A DNA stretch of 64,000 nucleotides, taken from NCBI GenBank assembly GCA_003164785.1, contig PLUE01000032.1, positions 22,393-86,392 of the forward strand, written 5' to 3'. A program made the translations under genes and the position numbers. Every line of letters starts with the position of its first letter. Position 1 is the stretch's first letter. Source of the stretch: Gammaproteobacteria bacterium. GTDB taxonomy: Bacteria > Pseudomonadota > Gammaproteobacteria > Steroidobacterales > Steroidobacteraceae. Below, one piece after another: positions 53,351-62,628 of the stretch. Under the pieces are notes generated by a model that saw only the letters and a program-made list of their open reading frames with translations, was not told the DNA's origin and did no database searches.

Positions 53351-54652
53351 TCAGGTGGCGTTGATCAGATCCTCGAGCGATTGGGCGCCGAGCTTCGCTT
53401 CGATCGCCGATTTCACCTGAATCATCACGTTGGCGGCGCAGCCAACGGGATGCATGTCGATCATGAGCCTGCCGGGTTGGCGGTTGCGCACCGCATCGAT
53501 GATGTCGACCAGGTGGATGCCATCGAGGTTGCGTCCTGGCACGAATTGCTCCTTTTCCGTGGCGAGGATCAGCCCACCGCGTTCGAGGCAGGCGAGCACG
53601 GGCGCGAGGGCCGTGCTGGGAATGTCGAGTTCAGCCGCGAGCCGCGTACCAGTCCAATAGCGCCTGCCCGAACGGTAGTCGCGTCCGATCAACACCATGA
53701 CCGAGAGGCCTGCTAGTTCGCGCGCACTGCCGGTGAGTTCGACGGATTCCTGTCCGTGCCTCAGGTATCGAGGAAACTGCACGTAAAACGCCAGCTGCGC
53801 ACCGATGAGCAGGATGAGCCAGCTCAAATACACCCAGATCAGAGTCGTCAGCACGTACGCGAAGCCGGTATAGACCGCCATCATGTGCGACGAATAGAGA
53901 ATGACCGACGTGAACACCTGTCCCACCAAGGCCCAGATGATTCCCGCGCTCACCCCGCCGATGAGCGCCGCCCGCAGCTGTACCCGTGTATTCGGAATGA
54001 ATGAATACATGAACGTGAACACGACGGTGACGAGAAAATAGGGGACGACCTGTCCCGCCAAACCCATGACCCAGGCGAGCGGAGGGATGGCGTTCAACCA
54101 TTGCGCCAAGGGGCTGTGCGAAGCCGATCCCATCAGTGCGATGGACACGGCGAGCAGAATCGGTCCGACGATCATCAGGCCCAAATACTCGACGAATCGG
54201 CGCGCGAGACTGCGTGGTCGCTCGACCCGCCAGACGAAATTAAAGCTTGCCTCCACCTTTTGAATGGTGGTGATGACGGTGTACACGAGAAAACCCAAGC
54301 CGATCGAACCGAGGACGTCGCCGCGCATGTTGGTCACGAATTGCATCACGCTCTCGGTCAACTGTGTCGAGGCGGCCCCCATCGGACGGAAGAACTGATG
54401 CAGGATGTAGCGCAGATCGCCCCGGGCGCCGAGCGCCTTCAAGACGGAAAAACTGAACACCATCAAAGGCACCAGCGACAACAAGGTGGTATAGGCGAGG
54501 CTCATGGCTCTGATGTTGATATCGCCGACGAGCCAATCGCGGGTGATCGCGGCCGGGAACCGTAGAACGCGCAACACCGGTCCCCATGGCGGGGCCATGT
54601 TTCGCGATCTCTGAAACAAGCCATCCTCGAGACGTTCGGTCCAGTTCTGCAT
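53351..54652 (-). CDS. yihY: YihY-family inner membrane protein
   Basis: Six-helix membrane protein with a soluble tail, 433 residues from ATG 54652 (MQNWTERLEDGLFQ); a weaker in-frame ATG lies ten codons upstream. The family core is clear: DINIRAMSLAYTTLLSLVPLMVFSFSVLKA, LGLFVYTVITTIQKVE-type segment and GGVSAGIIWALVGQVF. This family was once misnamed RNase BN. The carboxyl 120 residues resemble a winged helix (AELDIPSTALAPVLACLERGGLI), a known extra in some gammaproteobacteria. It lies downstream of purC on the same strand. Confidence 0.9.
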   Translation of the reverse strand: MQNWTERLEDGLFQRSRNMAPPWGPVLRVLRFPAAITRDWLVGDINIRAMSLAYTTLLSLVPLMVFSFSVLKALGARGDLRYILHQFFRPMGAASTQLTESVMQFVTNMRGDVLGSIGLGFLVYTVITTIQKVEASFNFVWRVERPRSLARRFVEYLGLMIVGPILLAVSIALMGSASHSPLAQWLNAIPPLAWVMGLAGQVVPYFLVTVVFTFMYSFIPNTRVQLRAALIGGVSAGIIWALVGQVFTSVILYSSHMMAVYTGFAYVLTTLIWVYLSWLILLIGAQLAFYVQFPRYLRHGQESVELTGSARELAGLSVMVLIGRDYRSGRRYWTGTRLAAELDIPSTALAPVLACLERGGLILATEKEQFVPGRNLDGIHLVDIIDAVRNRQPGRLMIDMHPVGCAANVMIQVKSAIEAKLGAQSLEDLINAT

Positions 54653-54710
54653 GCGCGGAGCCTTACATGAGGGGCCCTTCATGGCAAGATCGCGAACCCG
54701 GGGCGTGACT

Positions 54711-55610
54711 TTAGGCGGTGATCAGTCTCAACGCTTCACGATAGTTGTCGCTGGTTCGCGCGAGAATATCCGCGGGCAGATGCGGCGCGGGCGGCTTCTT
54801 GTTCCACTGCAGAGATTCGAGATAATCGCGCACGAATTGCTTGTCGAAGCTCGGCGGGCTGATGCCGGGCTTGTATGAGGCGACCGGCCAGAAACGCGAG
54901 GAGTCGGGTGTCAACGCTTCGTCGATCAAGACGAGATCGCCCGCCTCATCGAGACCGAACTCAAACTTCGTATCGGCGATGATGATGTTGCGCGCAAGCG
55001 CGTGTTGCGCGGCGAACGCGTAGAGTTCGAGCGCGACGCGCCGAATGTGCGCGGCGTGATCGCCGCCCACCAGCCGGACCATTGCCTCGAAATCGATGTT
55101 TTCATCGTGCTGCCCGGCAGGTGCCTTGAAAGCCGGCGTGAACAGCGGTTCTGGCAGACGCGCCGCCATCTGCAGGCCCTGCGGCAGCGCGATGCCGCAT
55201 ACCGACCCATGGAGCTTGTAATCCTTGTATCCCGACCCGATCAAATATCCGCGCACCACCGCCTCGATGGGAAGCGCGTTCAGTTTTCTGACCACCATGG
55301 CACGCCCCACCAGCGGCGCCCGTTCGACCGGGTCGGTGATGACGTCGGCCAACGCGACCTCGGAGAGGTGATTCGCGACGATGTGCCGTGTTTTCTCGAA
55401 CCAAAATTGGGAGATGCGCGTCAGCACCTCACCCTTGAACGGAATGGGGTCGGGCAACACCACGTCGAAGGCGGACAGCCGATCGGTGGTGACGATCAGC
55501 AGGTGCTCGGCGTCGACGTCGTAAATGTCGCGCACCTTTCCCTGGTGAATCTTTTTGAGGCTGCGTATCCGGGATTCGAATAGCGGGGCCGTTTGCGAAA
55601 ACTGTTCCAT
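54711..55610 (-). CDS. purC: Phosphoribosylaminoimidazole-succinocarboxamide synthase
   Basis: SAICAR synthase of 299 residues (purine pathway step after CAIR), of the longer, yeast-like type rather than the 237-residue E. coli form. SLKKIHQGKVRDIYDVDAEHLLIVTTDRLSAFDVVLPDPIPFKG is the diagnostic opening in substance; VVRGYLIGSGYKDYK, IADTKFEFGLD and IDEALTPDSSRFWP follow. It diverges from the djlA-like gene. Confidence 0.95.
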   Translation of the reverse strand: MEQFSQTAPLFESRIRSLKKIHQGKVRDIYDVDAEHLLIVTTDRLSAFDVVLPDPIPFKGEVLTRISQFWFEKTRHIVANHLSEVALADVITDPVERAPLVGRAMVVRKLNALPIEAVVRGYLIGSGYKDYKLHGSVCGIALPQGLQMAARLPEPLFTPAFKAPAGQHDENIDFEAMVRLVGGDHAAHIRRVALELYAFAAQHALARNIIIADTKFEFGLDEAGDLVLIDEALTPDSSRFWPVASYKPGISPPSFDKQFVRDYLESLQWNKKPPAPHLPADILARTSDNYREALRLITA

Positions 55611-55693
55611 GTGGGGGTGTGCTTCCGACTGCTACCATTGACGGAGTAGAAGGTCGGCGATTGTGGCGGGGCGGATGGGATAGGTCAACGCGA

Positions 55694-56518
55694 ATGGCTT
55701 GGAAAGGCAAAATTTTTGGGGCAGTGATCGGCTTCCTGATCACCCGCAACGTCTGGGGCGCGGTCATGGGCGCCTGTGTGGGACATATGTTCGACCAGAG
55801 CGGCGGATTTGGCTTTGCCGGCAGTCCCTACGAGCGTGCGGCGGCGGCGGCAGGCGGAACCCCGCAGGCGTCGGTGTCCGACGTTTTCTTCCGCACCACC
55901 TTCGAACTCATGGGACATGTGGCGAAATCCGATGGACATGTGTCCGAGGCGGAAATCGGCGCCGCGCGGCGTTTGATGCAGGAACTGCGCCTGGGGCCCA
56001 ATGAAGTCACGGCGGCCATCGCTTGTTTCCGCAACGGGAAATCCTCGAGCTACGATGCCGCGAGCAGCGTCGAGCGCCTGCGCGAAGCATGCGTCATGCG
56101 CCACGATCTGTTGCGCGCGTTCATGGAACTGCAACTGCGGGCGGCCTTGGCGGGCAATGGCCTGTCGCCGCCGGCGCGCGTCATCCTGACACGGGTGGCC
56201 GAGCGCCTCGGCATGTCGGGACTCGAATTCGCCTATATGGAAGCCGCATTGCGGGCCCGCCAGCAGGGCCGGGGAGGACAGCAAGGGGGGCGTGCGTCGG
56301 AGAAGCCCCTGAACGACTCCTATGCGGAACTCGAGGTCGCCGCCAGCGTGACGGATTCGGAGGTCATCAAGGCGTATCGCCGACAGATGAGCCGGCATCA
56401 TCCTGATAAACTCGTGGCCAACGGACTTCCGGAGTCCATGGCGCAGGTGGCGAAAGAAAAGACACAGCGCATCCAGGAAGCCTATGAGGCGATCCGTGCG
56501 GCGCGCGGCATGCGGTAA
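55694..56518 (+). CDS. djlA: DjlA-like membrane-anchored J-domain co-chaperone
   Basis: Protein of 274 residues. A glycine-rich amino-terminal membrane segment (IFGAVIGFLITRNVWGAVMGACVGHMF) is followed by a TerB-like helical domain (VAKSDGHVSEAEIGAARRLM) and a carboxyl J domain with SRHHPDKLVANGLPESM, the His-Pro-Asp motif that stimulates DnaK. ATG 55694 gives the typical DjlA start MAWKGKIFG. It diverges from purC and is followed 31 bases later by rpe. Confidence 0.92.
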   Translation: MAWKGKIFGAVIGFLITRNVWGAVMGACVGHMFDQSGGFGFAGSPYERAAAAAGGTPQASVSDVFFRTTFELMGHVAKSDGHVSEAEIGAARRLMQELRLGPNEVTAAIACFRNGKSSSYDAASSVERLREACVMRHDLLRAFMELQLRAALAGNGLSPPARVILTRVAERLGMSGLEFAYMEAALRARQQGRGGQQGGRASEKPLNDSYAELEVAASVTDSEVIKAYRRQMSRHHPDKLVANGLPESMAQVAKEKTQRIQEAYEAIRAARGMR

Positions 56519-56549
56519 GAAAATTGGCCAGACGTAAGGGCGGACATAC

Positions 56550-57254
56550 ATGGCGACGATCATTTCTCCCTCGATTTTATCCGCTGATTTCGCGCGTCTG
56601 GGCGAGGAGGTCAATGCGGTTCTCGCGGCCGGCGCGGACTGGGTCCATTTCGACGTCATGGACAATCATTACGTACCGAATCTCACAATCGGACCGATGG
56701 TGTGCGAGGCGTTGCGTAAGTTCGGCATCACGGCGCCGATCGACGTGCATCTGATGGTGTCTCCCGTGGATGCATTGGTGACCGACTTCGCCAAGGCGGG
56801 CGCCACCAACATCAGCTTTCATCCTGAAGCCACCCAGCACGTGGATCGCACGATTCAACACATTCGGGATTCGGGCTGCAAACCCGGACTCGTGTTCAAT
56901 CCGGCCACCACGCTGAACTGGCTCGACTACGTGATCGACAAGATCGACGTGATCCTGCTGATGTCGGTGAATCCCGGTTTCGGCGGCCAGAAATTCATTC
57001 CGGAAACCATGGCCAAACTCACCGAGGCGCGCCGGCGCATCGATGCCAGCGGCCGCGACATCAAGCTCGAGATCGACGGCGGTGTGAAGATCGACAATGC
57101 GGCCGAGATCGCGCGCGCCGGCGCGGACACCTTCGTCGCGGGGTCGGCGATTTTCGGCAGCAAGGATTACGCGGCCACCATCAAGGCGATGCGCGAGCAG
57201 GTGGAGATCGGGAAGAAGCCGCGGGCGGCGGCCGTCGGCGTCGCGAACCGGTGA
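56550..57254 (+). CDS. rpe: Ribulose-phosphate 3-epimerase
   Basis: TIM-barrel epimerase of the pentose phosphate pathway, 234 residues. [36 protein letters not shown] (metal-binding His and Asp), [26 protein letters not shown] and [11 protein letters not shown] are all canonical. The carboxyl end is a few residues longer than usual. A bidirectional terminator follows. Confidence 0.96.
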   Translation: MATIISPSILSADFARLGEEVNAVLAAGADWVHFDVMDNHYVPNLTIGPMVCEALRKFGITAPIDVHLMVSPVDALVTDFAKAGATNISFHPEATQHVDRTIQHIRDSGCKPGLVFNPATTLNWLDYVIDKIDVILLMSVNPGFGGQKFIPETMAKLTEARRRIDASGRDIKLEIDGGVKIDNAAEIARAGADTFVAGSAIFGSKDYAATIKAMREQVEIGKKPRAAAVGVANR

Positions 57255-57324
57255 CGTCAAATCTCCCGAAACGCCCCGAGCGTGTCGGGGCGACCACTCT
57301 CACCGCAGGCGTTTTTTCAGCGCA

Positions 57325-57355
57325 ATAAAAAAAGGCCGCCTCGCGGCGGCCTTTT
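57325..57355. terminator. Bidirectional terminator between rpe and crp
   Basis: A-rich sequence, then AAAGGCCGCC-TCGC-GGCGGCCTTTT: a ten-base perfect stem with A residues on one side and T residues on the other. It lies between the convergent stops of rpe (plus) and crp (minus), so it can end both transcripts. It sits 2 bases before the crp stop codon. Confidence 0.9.
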
Positions 57356-57357
57356 GG

Positions 57358-58149
57358 CTATTCGTCGTCGTCCTGATCCTCGTCGTCTTCATCTTCATCA
57401 TCATCATCATGGAGTTCGGTGCGCGCCGTCTTGCTGGTGACCGCATTCGCGCCGACGCCAGCGCCGGATTTCACCGGGACGATCAGCGGCCGCGTCTTGA
57501 CCTTCGGGCGGGCGTTGAACACCACGATGGTCTTTCCGGTGGCGCGCAGAAGCCCTTGTTCTTCGAGGACTTTCAGCACCCGGCCCGCCATCTCGCGCGA
57601 GCAACCCACGAGGCGCGACAGTTCCTGGCGGCTGACCTTGATCTGCATGCCTTCGGGATGCGTCATCGCGTCCGGTTCGCCGCACAGATCCATGATCGCA
57701 TGTGCCACGCGGCCCGTGACGTCGACGAATGCGAGATCCCCCAATTTGCGATTGGTCCGATCGAGGCGCGTGGCCAGCTGAGTCGCCAACTCGAAAATCA
57801 AGCCCGGGCTTTCGGCGGCGATCTGCCGAAACCGTGGGTAGGTCATTTCGGCCAACTCGGATTGCTGACGCGTGCGCACCCAGGCGCTGCGTGTCGGCTG
57901 TTCGTAAAACAAGCCCATTTCGCCAAAAAACTGACCTTTATTGAGATAGGCCAACACCATCTCGTTGCCATCCTCATCCTCGATCATGACTTCGACCGAG
58001 CCGCTGATGATGTAATAGAGAATGTCCGGCAAATCGCCAGCGTGGATGATCACGGTCTTGGAAGGGACTGTCCGAATCCGGCAGTAGCTCAAGAAACGAT
58101 TGATCGCTGGGATATCGCTTAAGGCCTTTGCCCCTTCTTCCATGTTCAC
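57358..58149 (-). CDS. crp: Crp/Vfr/Clp-type cyclic-nucleotide regulator with acidic C-terminal tail
   Basis: Transcription factor of 263 residues: cyclic-nucleotide-binding domain (about 1-125), then a helix-turn-helix domain (about 150-225) that is nearly identical in character to E. coli CRP (DAMTHPEGMQIKVSRQEL, VGCSREMAGRVLKVLEEQGL). Ligand-site residues are Gly76-Glu77 and Arg87-Ser88; the CRP Thr127-Ser128 pair is Thr132-Asn133 here. It could bind cAMP, or c-di-GMP as Clp does. Residues after about 225 are extra: a linker and a final 16-residue Asp/Glu run (248-263) encoded by triplet repeats. It lies behind coq7 on the same strand. Confidence 0.9.
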   Translation of the reverse strand: MNMEEGAKALSDIPAINRFLSYCRIRTVPSKTVIIHAGDLPDILYYIISGSVEVMIEDEDGNEMVLAYLNKGQFFGEMGLFYEQPTRSAWVRTRQQSELAEMTYPRFRQIAAESPGLIFELATQLATRLDRTNRKLGDLAFVDVTGRVAHAIMDLCGEPDAMTHPEGMQIKVSRQELSRLVGCSREMAGRVLKVLEEQGLLRATGKTIVVFNARPKVKTRPLIVPVKSGAGVGANAVTSKTARTELHDDDDEDEDDEDQDDDE

Positions 58150-58182
58150 TCCCTAGTCATTTAATAGCGCGCCGCATTAACT

Positions 58183-58208
58183 GTGCGCGAAACGCGTGTG
58201 CTGCGCAC
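58183..58208. promoter_or_regulatory. Possible operator: 26-bp dyad upstream of crp
   Basis: GTGCGC and GCGCAC face each other across 14 bases, about 35 bases before the crp start, with a second small palindrome (ACGCGT) in the centre. The position suits an operator or autoregulatory site. The match to the CRP consensus TGTGA-N6-TCACA is poor, so this is only a candidate. Confidence 0.25.
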
Positions 58209-58254
58209 GTTTTATTACATAAGTCCCGGAATCGCAAGCGGTAACGGGAATCCC

Positions 58255-58896
58255 CTACAGCCAATATGAACCAAAAGTCATCACCCGGGAAGCCAGTCGC
58301 ATCGCGGAGCGTAGCGACAGGGGTAGTTCGTCCCCGCCCATGGACGTGGCTTTCGCACCATGGGCGGCCTCGTCATGGGTCATCTGATTCAATATGGCGC
58401 GGCTGCGAGCATCGGACGCGGGCAAGCGGTCCAGATGGCCTCGAAGATGCGTCTCCACCTGCTTTTCCGTCTCGGCGATGAACCCCAAGCTCGTCTTGTC
58501 CCCGATGGCGCCGGCCAGGGCGCCAATGGCAAACGAACCGGCGTACCAGAAGGGATTCAGGAGGCTGGTTCGTCCGTCCAACTCGCGGATTCTCTGCTCA
58601 CACCAGGCCAAATGGTCGATTTCCTCGGCGGCGGAGTGGCGCATGGCCTCGGCGACCTTGGGGTCCCGGGCGGTCAGCGACTGTCCTTGATAGAGTGCCT
58701 GGGCCGCAACTTCGCCCGCATGATTGACCCGCATCAGTCGCGCGGAGGTCCGCGCATCGCCTTCACCCTGCATCAATTCGCCTCCCGGAACCTCCGGCAA
58801 GGACCTGGTTGGCTGGGCGGGCGCAGCTAACACTTTGATTGCTCTATCAATTTGGCCGAGAACTAAGTCAAGCAGAGTAAATGTGCGCGGCGTCAT
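58255..58896 (-). CDS. coq7: Demethoxyubiquinone hydroxylase
   Basis: Diiron monooxygenase of 213 residues performing the C6 (final) hydroxylation in ubiquinone synthesis; bacteria with Coq7 generally lack UbiF. The iron ligands follow the family order: Glu in MRVNHAGEVAAQALYQGQ, Glu-x-x-His in SAAEEIDHLAWCEQR, Glu in AETEKQVETHLRGHL, and Glu-x-x-His in DEAAHGAKA. It diverges from rplM, and crp lies downstream on the same strand. Confidence 0.95.
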   Translation of the reverse strand: MTPRTFTLLDLVLGQIDRAIKVLAAPAQPTRSLPEVPGGELMQGEGDARTSARLMRVNHAGEVAAQALYQGQSLTARDPKVAEAMRHSAAEEIDHLAWCEQRIRELDGRTSLLNPFWYAGSFAIGALAGAIGDKTSLGFIAETEKQVETHLRGHLDRLPASDARSRAILNQMTHDEAAHGAKATSMGGDELPLSLRSAMRLASRVMTFGSYWL

Positions 58897-59007
58897 GGAC
58901 TCATTATATTATAGATGCGGAGTTCGCCACATCGGGACTAGTAACCCGGCTCGCGGTTCTGTACACTTTCGCGCCTTTCGTTGGTCCTGCAACAGCCGAG
59001 TATTTCC

Positions 59008-59436
59008 ATGTATACCGTATTTACAAAGCCCGATGATGTCCGTACCGATTGGTTCGTCGTCGATGCCGCCGGCAAGACGCTGGGTCGTCTGGCTTCCGCC
59101 ATCGCGCACCGCCTGAAGGGCAAGCACAAGCCGAATTATGCCCCGCATCAAGACCTTGGCGACCACATCGTCGTCATCAACGCGGGCACGGTGCACGTCA
59201 CCGGCGCAAAGCTGACCGACAAGTTTTATCACCAGCACACCGGCTATGTCGGTAACCTGAAGAGCATCGCTTTGGGCAAGCTGTTGAAGGAGCATCCCGA
59301 GCGCGCGATCGAGTTCGCCGTCAAAGGCATGTTGCCCAAAGGTCCGCTGGGCCGTCGCATGTACAAGAAACTGCATGTGTTCGGTGGCAACGAGCATCCC
59401 CATCAAGCACAGCAGCCGCAAGCGCTGGAAATTTAA
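59008..59436 (+). CDS. rplM: 50S ribosomal protein L13
   Basis: Ribosomal protein of 142 residues, full length. [37 protein letters not shown] and [19 protein letters not shown] are standard L13 blocks. ATG 59008 gives the normal start [20 protein letters not shown] in essence; the open frame extends nine codons further upstream without a better start. It is followed 21 bases later by rpsI, the universal pair. Confidence 0.98.
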   Translation: MYTVFTKPDDVRTDWFVVDAAGKTLGRLASAIAHRLKGKHKPNYAPHQDLGDHIVVINAGTVHVTGAKLTDKFYHQHTGYVGNLKSIALGKLLKEHPERAIEFAVKGMLPKGPLGRRMYKKLHVFGGNEHPHQAQQPQALEI

Positions 59437-59457
59437 GAGTTCTCAGGAAAAACAAGC

Positions 59458-59862
59458 ATGGCATCAACATCAGCCACGAACGCGTTCTACGGCACGGGCC
59501 GTCGCAAGACGTCCAGCGCACGCGTCTATTTGAAGCAGGGCACCGGCAAGGTGGTCATCAATGGCCGCACGCTGGAAGAATTTTTCGGTCGTGAAACCGG
59601 TCGCATGATCGTCCAGCAGCCGTTCGGTGCGGTGCAATTGGATGGTAAGTTCGATGTGGATGCCCATGTCGAGGGTGGCGGCATCACCGGCCAGGCCGGC
59701 GCAATCCGCCATGGAATCACCCGTGCCTTGATGGCCTACGACGAAACGCTGCGGCCCTCGTTGCGCAAAGCGGGTTTTGTCACCCGCGATGCCCGCGAAG
59801 TCGAGCGTAAGAAGGTCGGTCGTCGCAAGGCCCGCCGCGGAACACAGTTCTCCAAACGCTAG
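59458..59862 (+). CDS. rpsI: 30S ribosomal protein S9
   Basis: Ribosomal protein of 134 residues. [17 protein letters not shown] opens it, [19 protein letters not shown] is the core, and the basic end [17 protein letters not shown] reaches the decoding site as in all S9 proteins. Co-transcribed with rplM; a tRNA-Gln gene follows 40 bases later. Confidence 0.98.
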   Translation: MASTSATNAFYGTGRRKTSSARVYLKQGTGKVVINGRTLEEFFGRETGRMIVQQPFGAVQLDGKFDVDAHVEGGGITGQAGAIRHGITRALMAYDETLRPSLRKAGFVTRDAREVERKKVGRRKARRGTQFSKR

Positions 59863-59902
59863 TCGCGAGAGCGCCTTCCGCCGGTAAACGATCAATCGTT
59901 TT

Positions 59903-59976
59903 TGGGGGATCGTCTAGCGGTAGGACAACGGTCTCTGACACCGTTTACCTAGGTTCGAATCCTAGTCCCCCAGCCA
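59903..59976 (+). tRNA. tRNA-Gln (anticodon CTG)
   Basis: A full cloverleaf can be drawn. The acceptor stem is TGGGGGA with TCCCCCA and discriminator G, and CCA is encoded. The D arm contains TAGCGGTAGGACA. The anticodon stem is ACGGT/ACCGT with loop CTCTGAC, giving anticodon CTG for CAG glutamine codons. The T arm is CTAGG-TTCGAAT-CCTAG. It lies between rpsI and kup and is followed directly by a terminator hairpin. Confidence 0.96.
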
Positions 59977-59980
59977 AACA

Positions 59981-60007
59981 GGGCCCACAATGTGGGCCCT
60001 TCTCTTA
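59981..60007 (+). terminator. Rho-independent terminator after tRNA-Gln
   Basis: GGGCCCACA-A-TGTGGGCCC, a nine-base perfect stem with a one-base gap, is followed by TTCTCTT. It starts 5 bases after the tRNA CCA, in the correct orientation to end the rplM-rpsI-tRNA transcript or a separate tRNA transcript. Confidence 0.8.
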
Positions 60008-60029
60008 AGTGCAAACGGTACCCATATAG

Positions 60030-61901
60030 ATGTCGGGCGAACGCAATTCGAGTGGTGTGGCGCCAATGGCGCTGGCGGCTCTGGGTGTCGTGTTCGGCGA
60101 CATCGGCACGAGCCCGTTATACGCCTTGTCGGCGTGCTTCACCGGCCCGCACATCGACGTCACGCCGGACCATATCTTCGGGATTTTGTCGCTGATCTTC
60201 TGGTCGTTGGTTCTGGTGATTCTCTTGAAGTACGTCAGCGTGGTGTTGAACGCCGACAACAAGGGTGAGGGCGGCGTTCTCGCCTTGACCGCCTTGGTCA
60301 TCAATACGGAGCGAGCCAGTCCGCGTCGCAAGATCTACGGCACGCTCGGGATATTGGGCGCGGCGCTATTCTTTGCGGATGGAGCCATCACGCCGTCGAT
60401 CACGGTGCTGAGCGCGGTGGAGGGCTTGCAGGTCGCCGCACCCGCGGCACAGATTCCCGTGCTGCCGATCGCGATCGTCGTCTTGATCTGCTTTTTCATC
60501 ATTCAGCGACACGGCACCGGATCGGTCGCCAAGGTGTTCGGTCCGGTGATGTTGGGATGGTTTCTGGTGTTGTCCGTGATGGGGGTGAGTTGGATCGTGC
60601 GCGAGCCCCAGGTGCTGTGGGCTCTGGACCCGACCCGCGGTTTGCGCGTGTTCATGGAACACAAGGTCGGCGCACTCGCGGTCCTGGCGGGCGTCTTTCT
60701 GACGGTCACCGGTGGCGAGGCGCTGTACGCCGACATGGGGCATTTCGGCAAGGAGCCGATCCGGGCCGCATGGATCGTCGTCGTGATGCCGGCGCTGGTC
60801 TTGAACTATTTCGGCCAGGGTGCGCTGCTCATCGAACACCCGGACGCCGTCACGAATCCTTTTTATCTCATGGCGCCGTCGTGGTCGCTGTTGCCGCTGA
60901 TCGGTCTTGCCACCGCGGCCTCACTCATCGGTTCCCAGGCGGTGATCTCGGGCGTGTTCTCGGTGACGACGCAGGCCGTGAGCTTGGGATTGTTGCCGCG
61001 TCTTCGGGTGGAGCATTCCTCGGCGGAGCACGCGGGCCAGATCTACGTGCCGACCATGAATTGGATATTGATGATTGCTGCGCTGGCGTTGGTGCTGGGC
61101 TTCGGTTCCTCGGCGGCGCTCGCCGGGGCCTATGGACTGGCGGTGTCCGGTGCCATGACCATCGTGACGCCGTTGACCTTGAGCCTCATCAAGTCACGCA
61201 CCGGCAGCGAGAGCCGGGCGCTGCGCACCGGCCTGTCGTTGCTGTTCATCGTCGATATCGCCTTCCTCGCGGCGAACCTCACCAAGCTCGAGGATGGTGG
61301 CTGGTTGCCGTTGGTGTCGGGCCTCATCATCTATTGGCTCATGCAGACCTGGCAGAGCGGCCGCGCTTCCGTCATGGCCCGCCTGCTGCGTGAGCAGAAG
61401 CCCGTGCGCGACTTTCTGGATGACCTGAAGCGCGAGCCACCGGTGCGGGTCGCGGGCACCGCCATTTTTCTCGACGCAAAGGCGTCCGGCATCCCGCGTG
61501 CGTTGCTCAACAACATCAAATTCAACCGCGTCATTCACGAGCGGGTCGTGTTGCTGACCGTCGTCACCCGCGAGCAACCGCGCATCGCGGAGGCGAAGCG
61601 ATTGACGGTGACGCCGGTGTGCGAGGGCATCGTGCGCATCGTGGCGCAGGTCGGATTCATGGAGAAGCCCAACATCCTCGAGATCCTTCGGGATGCCGAA
61701 GCCTACGGCGTTCCCTATGATCCGGAGCAGACCACGTTCTTCTTGAGCCGGGAGGAACTGCTGCGGGGCCAGCGTTCGGATCTGCCGCCGCTGCGCCGCA
61801 CGGCGTTCATGCAGATGGCGCGGAGCGCGCAGGTCATTGCGGACTACTACGGCCTGCCGCCGAGCCGTGTGGTCGAGATCGGCACCCGCCTGGAAATCTA
61901 A
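60030..61901 (+). CDS. kup: Low-affinity potassium transporter Kup
   Basis: Inner-membrane K+ uptake protein of 623 residues with twelve helices followed by a cytoplasmic tail. GVVFGDIGTSPLYAL is the family signature in the first helix. NKGEGGVLALTALV, FFADGAITPSITVLSAVEGL, GGEALYADMGHFGKEPI and NYFGQGALLIEHPDA are further Kup blocks. The tail (TAIFLDAKASGIPRALLNNIKFNRVIHERVVLL in part) is also typical. It starts 23 bases after the tRNA terminator and converges with rpiA. Confidence 0.95.
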   Translation: MSGERNSSGVAPMALAALGVVFGDIGTSPLYALSACFTGPHIDVTPDHIFGILSLIFWSLVLVILLKYVSVVLNADNKGEGGVLALTALVINTERASPRRKIYGTLGILGAALFFADGAITPSITVLSAVEGLQVAAPAAQIPVLPIAIVVLICFFIIQRHGTGSVAKVFGPVMLGWFLVLSVMGVSWIVREPQVLWALDPTRGLRVFMEHKVGALAVLAGVFLTVTGGEALYADMGHFGKEPIRAAWIVVVMPALVLNYFGQGALLIEHPDAVTNPFYLMAPSWSLLPLIGLATAASLIGSQAVISGVFSVTTQAVSLGLLPRLRVEHSSAEHAGQIYVPTMNWILMIAALALVLGFGSSAALAGAYGLAVSGAMTIVTPLTLSLIKSRTGSESRALRTGLSLLFIVDIAFLAANLTKLEDGGWLPLVSGLIIYWLMQTWQSGRASVMARLLREQKPVRDFLDDLKREPPVRVAGTAIFLDAKASGIPRALLNNIKFNRVIHERVVLLTVVTREQPRIAEAKRLTVTPVCEGIVRIVAQVGFMEKPNILEILRDAEAYGVPYDPEQTTFFLSREELLRGQRSDLPPLRRTAFMQMARSAQVIADYYGLPPSRVVEIGTRLEI

Positions 61902-61946
61902 GGGACCCGACGAAGGTGCGCTGCGGGTCGATGTCCGGGCTGCCCC

Positions 61947-62570
61947 CTACGGCGAAAGTACCAAGGTCCTGACCCCACCGTCGCTCGCGACGATGAGCAC
62001 ATCGGCTCCCCGCCGTGCGAAAAGTCCGACCGTAACCACGCCGGCAATCTGATTGACCGCGGTCTCGAAGGCCACCGGGTCCGGAATCCTCAGGTGCACG
62101 TCGAGAACGACGTTGCCGTTGTCCGTCACGACCCCCTGCCGCAGCACGGGCAGGCCGCCCAGTTTCACGAGTTCGCGAGCCACGTAGGACCTCGCCATCG
62201 GTATCACCTCGACGGGCAAAGCGAAGGTGGAACCCAAGACCTCGACCAGTTTGCTGTCATCGATGATGCAGACGAACTTGGCGGACGCCGCCGCGACCAC
62301 CTTCTCGCGTGTCAGGGCAGCCCCGCCCCCCTTGATGAGCATGCCATCGGCCGTCGCCTCGTCGGCACCGTCGATGTAGAGGCTAAGGTCGCCTTCCGAG
62401 TTCAGATCCAGCTCCGGAATCCGCGCAATGCGCAGCGCGGCGGCGGTCTGATTGGAACTGGAGACCGCGCCTTTGAGCTGGATTTTACGGTCCTTCAGCA
62501 CCTCGATGAGCTGATTGACCGTGGAGCCGGTGCCGATTCCCAGCACCATGCCTTCCTCGATGTAGACCAT
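61947..62570 (-). CDS. rpiA: Ribose-5-phosphate isomerase A (true start probably upstream, at a non-canonical codon)
   Basis: Interconverts ribose-5-phosphate and ribulose-5-phosphate. From the first in-frame ATG (62570) the protein has 207 residues. [15 protein letters not shown] is the phosphate loop, [24 protein letters not shown] holds the catalytic Asp and Lys residues, and [18 protein letters not shown] follows. Homology does not begin at that ATG: the codons before it read [11 protein letters not shown], which matches the helix where E. coli RpiA has ELKKAVGWAA. No ATG, GTG or TTG exists upstream before a stop. ATT at 62613-62615, with AAGGGG seven bases before it, would give a normal-length protein of 222 residues. 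The gene lies directly behind a strong terminator. Confidence 0.9.
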   Translation of the reverse strand: MVYIEEGMVLGIGTGSTVNQLIEVLKDRKIQLKGAVSSSNQTAAALRIARIPELDLNSEGDLSLYIDGADEATADGMLIKGGGAALTREKVVAAASAKFVCIIDDSKLVEVLGSTFALPVEVIPMARSYVARELVKLGGLPVLRQGVVTDNGNVVLDVHLRIPDPVAFETAVNQIAGVVTVGLFARRGADVLIVASDGGVRTLVLSP

Positions 62571-62628
62571 CGCGGCTTCTGCTGCGCGGCGCTTTTTCTC
62601 GATTGATGATGAAATTTTCCGACCCCTT

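Noticed and set aside
58183..58215. A plus-strand terminator (hairpin then TTTTATT) upstream of crp
   Set aside because: No plus-strand gene ends there, and the hairpin is imperfect with a long loop; it is listed only as a possible operator.
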